Under the pieces are notes generated by a model. It made no database searches and had not been told where the DNA came from. It worked only from the letters and a program-made list of their open reading frames with translations. 5,265 nt of DNA from Cytophagia bacterium. Lineage in GTDB: Bacteria > Bacteroidota > Bacteroidia > Cytophagales > Cyclobacteriaceae. The stretch is from NCBI GenBank assembly GCA_013373005.1, contig JABXIP010000439.1:1-5265 (forward strand). Direction: 5' to 3'. Position 1 is the stretch's first letter. Every line of letters begins with the position of its first letter. Shown piece by piece: positions 1-5,265 of the stretch. The translations under genes were made by a program, and so were the position numbers.

Positions 1-888
1 CAAAACAGGTGGATGACCGAGCAGGTGCTCAATATCAATCAGGAAGAAAAACAGGCCATTTTTGAGTTTCTAGAAAACAATACACTTCCTCAGAACAAAT
101 ATTATCGCTATGATCAATTCTTTGACAATTGCGCTACCAAACTGCGCGATATTCCAAAATCAGTTTTGGGAGATAAGTTGGAGTTTCATGGAGAATATCT
201 TACCGAAGAGGCTAGCTACCGCGATTTGGTAGACGAAAACTCATTTAACCACCTATGGCTCGATCTGGGTATTGATATTGGCTTAGGCAATATCGTAGAT
301 AGAAAGGCTGATGTAGAAGCTCGTATGTATCTGCCGGACTATGTGCTTTCAGCTTATGAACATGCCACCATTAACCGAAATGGGGTAGAAGAACCCGCGA
401 TTAAAAGCACCTACAAACTTTTTGAATCTGATTACTATGAGCAAAAACGAGATAGTCTAAGTCCAACGCTTGTTATGTCTGTCATTGCCTTGATAGTGAT
501 TATTCTTACGGTAAGAGACTACAAAACCAAAAAGCGCAGCCGCTGGCTCGACCTGGTACTCTTTCTAATCACTGGGCTTATTGGGCTCATAGTATTGCTG
601 CTCTGGGTAGCGACTCATCATACCACAACAGTAAACAATCTGAATGTTCTGTGGGCCTTTGCTCCCAATTTGGTGGTTGCTTTCCTCATTGTAAAAAAGG
701 CTCCAAAAAAATGGTTGATGGTTTATGTGCGCTTCTTGGTTGTCCTGCTGATTGCCATGACCTGTGCATGGCTCGCTAAGCTGCAAGTATTCAATACCGC
801 CCTTATTCCTTTGATGATTATGCTGGTTGTTCGCTACGTATACCTTTGGCAAAAGGGTTTAGGCGGAACCAGAAAAAGGGCTTTTTAG
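1..888 (+). CDS. DUF4105 / Lnb-like lipoprotein N-acyltransferase candidate, 5'-truncated
   Basis: The reading frame is open from base 1 (Q-N-R-W precede the Met at base 13), so the true start lies left of the window and 295 residues of the C-terminal part are visible. Residues below are counted from base 1. The first ~140 residues resemble the end of the DUF4105 papain/NlpC-P60-like domain. The motif D-N-C-A-T (Cys44) fits the catalytic cysteine of that fold. The partner His, usually in a Gly-His motif near the N terminus, would be in the missing part. About five hydrophobic segments follow (roughly 153-171, 183-206, 215-231, 238-258, 262-281), with an A-T-H-H then N-x-L-W stretch after the second, as in Bacteroidota relatives. 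Members named Lnb transfer an acyl chain to the N-terminal Cys of lipoproteins, the last maturation step where Lnt is absent. The family fit is seen in sequence; the enzymatic role is inferred. It ends in TAG, overlapping the convergent GH97 gene. Confidence 0.72.
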   Translation, partial: QNRWMTEQVLNINQEEKQAIFEFLENNTLPQNKYYRYDQFFDNCATKLRDIPKSVLGDKLEFHGEYLTEEASYRDLVDENSFNHLWLDLGIDIGLGNIVDRKADVEARMYLPDYVLSAYEHATINRNGVEEPAIKSTYKLFESDYYEQKRDSLSPTLVMSVIALIVIILTVRDYKTKKRSRWLDLVLFLITGLIGLIVLLLWVATHHTTTVNNLNVLWAFAPNLVVAFLIVKKAPKKWLMVYVRFLVVLLIAMTCAWLAKLQVFNTALIPLMIMLVVRYVYLWQKGLGGTRKRAF

Positions 889-901
889 AGTGCCTTAAAC
901 C
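856..901 (-). terminator. Nested inverted repeat over the convergent stop codons, candidate terminator
   Basis: GGTTTAGGC (856-864) can pair with GCCTTAAACC (892-901), nine pairs with one bulged base. The intervening 27 bases contain a smaller AAAAA-GGGC-TTTTT hairpin (873-886). The stop codons of the two convergent genes (TAG 886-888, TAA 887-885) lie inside. On the minus strand the outer stem is followed by CTTTTG (855-850), a short T run, so termination of the GH97 transcript is the better fit. On the plus strand no T run follows. It is inferred from pairing only. Confidence 0.4.
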
Positions 902-2954
902 TGATAGCAACTCCACCACCACGAGCCATATTGAGCATAAGCTTGTCATTCATTTTTACCTGCTTCTTCTCAATTATATAGGCCTCAGGGTTGGTTTCGA
1001 AATCGGCATCTGGTGCATCTTTATAAATCTGAGCTTCATAGCTAACTCCCGGCTGCAGGAAGTCTAAAGTCACTTCTATATCTCTGGCATTTTCATCCGT
1101 TAGCCCTCCCAAATACCAGTCGTTTCCACTTCTTTCCAATCTGGCAATAACTACATAGTCGCCAATCTGAGCATCAACTACCTTAGAGATTTCCCAGTCT
1201 GTTGGTACGTCTTTGATAAACTGAAATGCAGGTTTGCCCTCATAGTGTTCAATCAGGTCAGAAGCCATTTGAACCGGGCTATAAACCACCACATATTCCG
1301 CCAATTGGTAGGCCAACGTGGTTGGTACAGAATAACCAGCTTTGTATTGGTCGAGGTTAAGTTTGAAAAGACCAGGAGTATAATCAATTGGCCCTGCCAA
1401 CATTCTGGTAAAGGGCACAATGGTTAAGTGCTCAGGTGGGTTTCCACCTCCCCCTGGTGAGTTAAACTCAGAACCTCTGAGCCCTTCACGAGCCATCATA
1501 TTGGGGAAGGTTCTTCTTAAACCCGTTGGTTTGATGGGCTCATGGGCAAACACCATAACTTCAGATTGCGCTGCCTTAGCCAGTACCTTTCTGTAGTGGT
1601 TTACCATCCACTGCCCGTGATGATACTCTCCTACAGGAATAATTGGGCCAACATAACCTGTTTTCACTCCATGGATTCCCAGCTTTTGCATGAGGGCATA
1701 AGCCGTATCAAGCTGTTGCTCATAGGTTCTTGGTGCTGCTGAGGTTTCGTGATGCATAATAAGCTCCACTCCTTTTTCTTTGCCATAAGCAGCCAGCCCT
1801 TCAATATCATAATCAGGATATGGTGTAACGAAATCGAAAACACCTTCTCTATCGGGGAATCCGATCCAATGTTCCCAGCCGGTGTTCCATCCTTCCACCA
1901 ATACTCCATCAAAGCCATGTTTAGCAGCGAAGTCTATGTATTTCTTAGTCTTGGCTGTAGTGGCGCCATGTCTGCCACTTTCATAGTCCCATGAAGAAGT
2001 TTGCAAGTGCATTTCCCACCAAATACCGATATACTTCATTGGCCTGATCCAGTCCGTATTTTTCAACTGATTTGGTTCATTCAGATTGAGCAACAACTTG
2101 GACTCTAGCAGATCACCCGGTTTTTCTCCCACTTGAATGGTTCTCCAGGGGCTAAGGAATGGAGTATTCACCTTGGCCTTCCAATTACTTAGGGTAGAAG
2201 GAACCAGCGAGCTGGTCAGGGTTCTTTTATCAGCTTCCACCCGCAAAGTCATTCCCGGATAATTAGTGAGGTTGGCTTCGTGAATGCTGATAAACAGACT
2301 ATCCTGAGATTCCATCGTAAGGGGAGTGTTCACAGCATGTTTTTCCATTATAGTTGAGGCTGCCAGCAGGCTGTTATCAACCAAAGAAGAGTCTATTTCG
2401 CTTACTTTGGTGGTCAGATAATGATACTCATAGCTATCATAATCAGCAGGAATCCACCAAGCGGTATGATCTCCTGTGAGTTTGAATTCTGACTGTTCAT
2501 TGTCAATGATGATCTCTTGTAAACCATCTTGCTGAGGAAATCCATAACGGAATCCAATGCCATCATCGAATACTCGGAAGAATATATTCAGCTTTCTTCC
2601 GTCAGACTTATCCTCAAAATAGAAGCCGTAATTGCGGCTGTAATTATGAACAGAGGCATCTTCTCCCCAAAGGGTTTTCCATCTTTCATTGGTTAAAGAA
2701 CTATCGACACCAATCAATTTAAGGTCATCTCCCAAAAAACCACTTTTTCTCAGTTCAAAGCCTAATGTTGATTCATCTAGAACAGGCTTACCTTTGAAAT
2801 TCATGGTATATGATACCTTGCCTTCGGCATTTTTGTAAACCTTTACCACCGTTTGCTTTCTAGGCGATTTTAAGGTGAAGTCTAGAGTGATTCCCGGATC
2901 TGAATTGCAGGAAAGGAGTAGAACAAGCAGCAGAGATGGCAAATACTTCTTCAT
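885..2954 (-). CDS. Glycoside hydrolase family 97, SusB-like inverting alpha-glucosidase, lipoprotein
   Basis: A complete 689-residue protein, close in size to SusB (about 738). It likely hydrolyses terminal alpha-glucosidic bonds of malto-oligosaccharides in the periplasm. The ATG at 2954 is preferred over an in-frame TTG at 3002 because it opens directly into a lipoprotein signal peptide: M-K-K-Y, a Leu-rich core, then the lipobox L-L-S-Cys16. Domains: GH97 N-terminal beta-sandwich (~25-270), catalytic TIM barrel (~300-565, beginning near G-I-W-W-E-M-H at 310-316), C-terminal beta domain (~579-689). Candidate catalytic and calcium residues are Glu403 (H-H-E-T), Glu472 (A-H-E-P), Glu490 and Glu496 (E-G-L-R-G-S-E). 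Their spacing of 69, 18 and 6 equals that of SusB Glu439, 508, 526 and 532 as I recall them. Glu176 in Y-E-Y would match SusB Glu194. Gly433 in K-T-G-Y-V sits where retaining GH97 galactosidases carry an Asp nucleophile, so the inverting glucosidase branch is favoured. No SusC/SusD pair is in view. Substrate is inferred. Confidence 0.93.
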   Translation of the reverse strand: MKKYLPSLLLVLLLSCNSDPGITLDFTLKSPRKQTVVKVYKNAEGKVSYTMNFKGKPVLDESTLGFELRKSGFLGDDLKLIGVDSSLTNERWKTLWGEDASVHNYSRNYGFYFEDKSDGRKLNIFFRVFDDGIGFRYGFPQQDGLQEIIIDNEQSEFKLTGDHTAWWIPADYDSYEYHYLTTKVSEIDSSLVDNSLLAASTIMEKHAVNTPLTMESQDSLFISIHEANLTNYPGMTLRVEADKRTLTSSLVPSTLSNWKAKVNTPFLSPWRTIQVGEKPGDLLESKLLLNLNEPNQLKNTDWIRPMKYIGIWWEMHLQTSSWDYESGRHGATTAKTKKYIDFAAKHGFDGVLVEGWNTGWEHWIGFPDREGVFDFVTPYPDYDIEGLAAYGKEKGVELIMHHETSAAPRTYEQQLDTAYALMQKLGIHGVKTGYVGPIIPVGEYHHGQWMVNHYRKVLAKAAQSEVMVFAHEPIKPTGLRRTFPNMMAREGLRGSEFNSPGGGGNPPEHLTIVPFTRMLAGPIDYTPGLFKLNLDQYKAGYSVPTTLAYQLAEYVVVYSPVQMASDLIEHYEGKPAFQFIKDVPTDWEISKVVDAQIGDYVVIARLERSGNDWYLGGLTDENARDIEVTLDFLQPGVSYEAQIYKDAPDADFETNPEAYIIEKKQVKMNDKLMLNMARGGGVAIRFKAL

Positions 2955-2972
2955 TGATGTCAAATTTTGCTT

Positions 2973-3003
2973 ACAATTTAGGAAGAAGGAAGCTTCTATC
3001 AAT
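2973..3003 (-). promoter_or_regulatory. Weak Bacteroidota-type promoter candidate before the GH97 gene
   Basis: Read on the minus strand, ATTG (3003-3000) is followed after exactly 19 bases by TAAATTGT (2980-2973). The Bacteroidota consensus is TTTG, about 19-21 bases, then TAnnTTTG. The spacing is right and T-A-n-n-T-T matches, but the last two bases of the -7 box do not. Transcription would start roughly 10-15 bases before the ATG at 2954, giving a very short leader. It would allow GH97 expression apart from recX. It also lies downstream of the alternative TTG at 3002, which supports the shorter start. A chance match in AT-rich DNA is quite possible. Confidence 0.22.
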
Positions 3004-3011
3004 CAGTGTAA

Positions 3012-3506
3012 TTAATCCTTAACGATTTGTTGAACTGCCTCACGAATCAAGTCTAATTCAAAGCCCTTGGTGTATAAGTGTTGGGTGAGTTTTCCTTTGA
3101 TAATGTAGGTCGAATTGCCTTTTAGCTGCTCATACTTCTTTTCAGCATGGCCTAGCAACACCTGCCAATATTCATCAGCGTCTATTTCTTCCATTCCTTT
3201 TCTGATACAGTAGTCGGAAATCTTGTGGGGATGTAGTCCTTGGAGAATCTTCTTTTTCCCCCACTTTTTCATCCTGAACTTGCCTCCTATGAAGGCTCGG
3301 GCAAATCGCTCTTCATTGATGAAGCCCTCCATGATGAGTTCGGTTAAAACCTCTTCCACTTCATCGTGGTGCAGACCATAATCATAGAGTTTATCGCGCA
3401 CCTGTTGCTGCGATCTTTCCTGATAGGCACAGAAATCTGCTGCCTTCAGCTTGGCCGTTTTTCGGTCGTAGGTTTTCTTGCGCTTAGGCTCGTCCGAATG
3501 GAACAT
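3012..3506 (-). CDS. recX: Regulatory protein RecX
   Basis: A 164-residue protein, the usual RecX length (E. coli about 166). RecX binds RecA and its filament on single-stranded DNA in the cytoplasm, generally limiting filament growth and recombinase activity. After a basic N-terminal extension (residues 8-21, rich in Lys/Arg) come three tandem three-helix repeats, roughly 22-60, 63-105 and 110-163. The first shows the classic pattern Y-x-x-R-S-x-x-x-V-x-x-K-L (28-40). The link to the second carries G-F-I-N-E-E-R-F-A-R-A-F (61-72), equivalent to the G-x-(L/I)-(D/N)-x-x-x-(F/Y)-A signature, and K-W-G follows at 81-83. The ATG at 3506 has an AT-rich leader without a Shine-Dalgarno sequence. It begins 40 bases after the tamL-like stop and ends 57 bases before the GH97 start; no good promoter was seen before it, so read-through from the upstream gene is likely. 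recA is not in the window. Confidence 0.9.
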   Translation of the reverse strand: MFHSDEPKRKKTYDRKTAKLKAADFCAYQERSQQQVRDKLYDYGLHHDEVEEVLTELIMEGFINEERFARAFIGGKFRMKKWGKKKILQGLHPHKISDYCIRKGMEEIDADEYWQVLLGHAEKKYEQLKGNSTYIIKGKLTQHLYTKGFELDLIREAVQQIVKD

Positions 3507-3546
3507 GGCTTGAAATTACAAAAGACAGCCCAACAATTGGTAAAGA

Positions 3547-5265
3547 TTAAAAAGGATAGCCAATGGCGAAGTTGAAGAGTATTTCGCTCAAGTCTAGGTT
3601 GAATCTGTCCCCTTTTGGTAGATAGGGCTTACTTAGGGGGCTGGCAAAATCGAATCGGATCACAAAATTTTGAATGTCTACCCTAAGGCCCATACCGACT
3701 CCCATCCCCAATTCTTCCAAAAAGCTTGAGCTGAACTTACCTCCCGGCAAAGCACTGTTCTCTTTGGTAAGCCATACATTTCCGGCATCAGCAAAGAATG
3801 CTCCCTTTACGAAGGAATAAATAGGGAACCTGTATTCGAGGTTAGCTTCGAGGCGAATGTCTCCAGATCGGTCGAAGAATGAGCCTTGATCAGCACCGGA
3901 TGGAGCATAGGTACCTGGCCCAAGCGATCTGGTTCGGAATGCCCGAACACTAGAAGGACCACCAGAGAAATATTGTCTGGAGAATGGCAGTGTTTCTGAA
4001 TTGCCATAGGGCAAGCCATAACCTCCAAAAAGTCGAGCAATAAGAGTCTTTGAATTCCCCAATTTATAATTGTAAACAAAGTTTACATCGGCTTTGGCAT
4101 ATTGGGCATAGGCTGTACCGAATAAGGTTTTCTGGCCATCTGCAGAGGTGCCATCACTCAGTAGATCGAGCCCGGTGCCCGCTACATCTACATTTGCTAC
4201 TATAAGTATCGGGTGCTTGACTTCAGGCAGGGCCAGTTGATTGTACATGAAGGTATAAGTGACACCGGCAATCAGCTGCTTTTGAAAACTACTCTGGAGA
4301 AAAGGATTCTGATCGAGGATATCTTGAAACTCGGTGGTAATGTTGGTGGTGTTCACATAGTCTACACTCAGTGGGTTCACCTCATGATAAACCGACCTGC
4401 TCTTTCTCCAGCTATAGCCAAAACGGGTGTTGAACGACTTCAGCCTATAGAGATTACTCCTGTCGAAAAAGTCATAGCCAACACTCATGTTGGTTTTGGG
4501 GACAGAATAAAGGAATTGATCATTCACCCTAAAAGGTAGCAACAGGCGTGGGTAAATTAAACCAACCTGCAGACCAAACTGGGTGCTGCTTAGCCCAGTA
4601 GTATTTCCTTTTGAACCTAGCTGTACTTCGTAACCGAAGCTGCCTGTTAAATTGAGAGTTTCGCCACCCTGAAAGAGGTTTCGGTTGCTATGTACAACGG
4701 CTAAAGCCGGGCCTGCAAAACCGTTGGATTTGGTGATGGCCTGCACCTCTGCTCTGATGGATCTTTTCTTTAAAGGAGAAAGAAATATGTTAGCCCGAAG
4801 TCTTAGGGTATCGCTAGTAGAATCATTAGGGCTAAGGTTTTCGTAGCGAATATTCACAAACCTGTAGGCTCCAATTGATGAGAGCCTGCTGCTTGTCAGT
4901 CTGGAAGTATCCGGATTATAGGTTTGACCCTTTTTAAAGAGAATGTAGGGTTCCATTCTCTCAGGCTTAAAAAACACTGGATTCTGAATGAAATTGATGC
5001 CTTTGATGTTTACCGTGTCGTTCTCAATGCCTTCATTATTTAAGGAGTAATCGGGAAAAACATTGATCTCCTCCAGCGTGTAAGGCAGCAATGATTTTTT
5101 TGGCACATCTTTCTTGAGCCTTAGAAATAAGTCGAATTTCCTGTCATCATACTGGTTTGTGTCAGCTTCGAAAATCAGAAAGTCTTCATGGAAATTGTAG
5201 TAGCCCTTAGACTTCAGGTAAGTGTCTATTCTTCCGCGTTCATCTTTCATTAGCTCAAGATTGAA
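3547..5265 (-). CDS. Omp85-superfamily outer-membrane protein (TamA/TamL-like), 5'-truncated
   Basis: The frame is open through the right edge (F-N-L-E-L precede the Met at 5250), so the start and probably one or more POTRA domains are missing; 572 residues are visible, counted here from base 5265. Residues ~1-60 are the end of a POTRA-type unit (E-R-x-R-I, then K-G-Y-Y-x-F). A further POTRA lies at ~62-145, ending in S-S-I-G-A-Y-R-F-V-N-I. From ~168 to the end is a 16-strand-type Omp85 barrel with N-R-N-L-F-x-G-G-E (~193-201), loop-6 motif S-V-R-A-F (439-443) followed by R-x-L-G-P-G, Y-R-F-P-I (~477-481), F-F-A-D-A-G-N-V-W (~490-498), and a C-terminal Phe as expected of a barrel-insertion signal. 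Length and barrel style suggest TamL, the Bacteroidota lipoprotein partner of TamB in envelope assembly, rather than BamA, whose POTRA region is longer. The truncation prevents checking for a lipobox, so no symbol is given. A tamB homologue is not visible. Confidence 0.85.
   Translation of the reverse strand, partial: FNLELMKDERGRIDTYLKSKGYYNFHEDFLIFEADTNQYDDRKFDLFLRLKKDVPKKSLLPYTLEEINVFPDYSLNNEGIENDTVNIKGINFIQNPVFFKPERMEPYILFKKGQTYNPDTSRLTSSRLSSIGAYRFVNIRYENLSPNDSTSDTLRLRANIFLSPLKKRSIRAEVQAITKSNGFAGPALAVVHSNRNLFQGGETLNLTGSFGYEVQLGSKGNTTGLSSTQFGLQVGLIYPRLLLPFRVNDQFLYSVPKTNMSVGYDFFDRSNLYRLKSFNTRFGYSWRKSRSVYHEVNPLSVDYVNTTNITTEFQDILDQNPFLQSSFQKQLIAGVTYTFMYNQLALPEVKHPILIVANVDVAGTGLDLLSDGTSADGQKTLFGTAYAQYAKADVNFVYNYKLGNSKTLIARLFGGYGLPYGNSETLPFSRQYFSGGPSSVRAFRTRSLGPGTYAPSGADQGSFFDRSGDIRLEANLEYRFPIYSFVKGAFFADAGNVWLTKENSALPGGKFSSSFLEELGMGVGMGLRVDIQNFVIRFDFASPLSKPYLPKGDRFNLDLSEILFNFAIGYPF

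Noticed and set aside
846..1067. Plus-strand open frame of 73 codons starting in the end of the Lnb-like gene and running into the GH97 3' end
   Set aside because: It overlaps two well supported genes in a different frame, and its composition looks like reverse-complement noise.
1664..1918. Minus-strand open frame of 84 codons inside the GH97 gene
   Set aside because: It lies in another frame over the most conserved part of GH97, including the Glu403 motif, and has no family resemblance; it is a shadow of the real gene.
3530..3540. Small inverted repeat CCAA-CAA-TTGG between the tamL-like gene and recX
   Set aside because: Only four pairs around a three-base loop with no T run; too weak for a terminator or operator call.
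3507..3546. Possible recX promoter (TCTTTTG on the minus strand)
   Set aside because: Only the TTTG half of the -7 consensus is present, and no TTTG/TTG lies at the proper upstream distance.
4213..4539. Plus-strand open frame of 108 codons opposite the Omp85 gene
   Set aside because: It is fully antisense to the barrel-coding region, which has clear Omp85 character; no recognisable domain or translation signal.

Overview
The window looks like an ordinary chromosomal segment from a member of the Bacteroidota, most likely a free-living Cytophagales/Flavobacteriales-type organism. Three things point there: the protein families (a DUF4105/Lnb-type membrane protein, a family GH97 lipoprotein, and a TamL-type Omp85 protein ending in Phe), AT-rich leaders with no Shine-Dalgarno sequence before the two start codons that are visible, and moderate base composition. 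The genus is not resolved.

Layout, left to right. Bases 1-888 (+) hold the C-terminal part of an Lnb-like lipoprotein N-acyltransferase candidate: the end of a papain-like DUF4105 domain with its Asn-Cys motif, then about five membrane segments. It runs off the left edge. Its stop codon overlaps by 4 bases the stop of a convergent gene on the minus strand (2954-885), a complete SusB-like GH97 alpha-glucosidase with a lipoprotein signal peptide. Upstream of that on the same strand are recX (3506-3012), which encodes a RecA modulator, and a large 5'-truncated gene (5265-3547) for an Omp85-superfamily outer-membrane protein of the TamA/TamL type. The three minus-strand genes are separated by 40 and 57 bases, so they could be read as one transcript. 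A weak promoter-like pair before the GH97 gene may give it its own start.

Functionally the genes are mostly about the cell envelope: lipoprotein maturation (Lnb), outer-membrane protein or envelope assembly (TamL) and periplasmic glucan hydrolysis (GH97), with recX as an unrelated recombination gene between them. No mobile element, CRISPR array, RNA gene or intergenic gap above 60 bases was seen. I found no convincing new system. The most notable structural detail is a nested inverted repeat laid exactly over the overlapping stop codons of the convergent pair, a candidate two-way or minus-strand terminator inside coding DNA.
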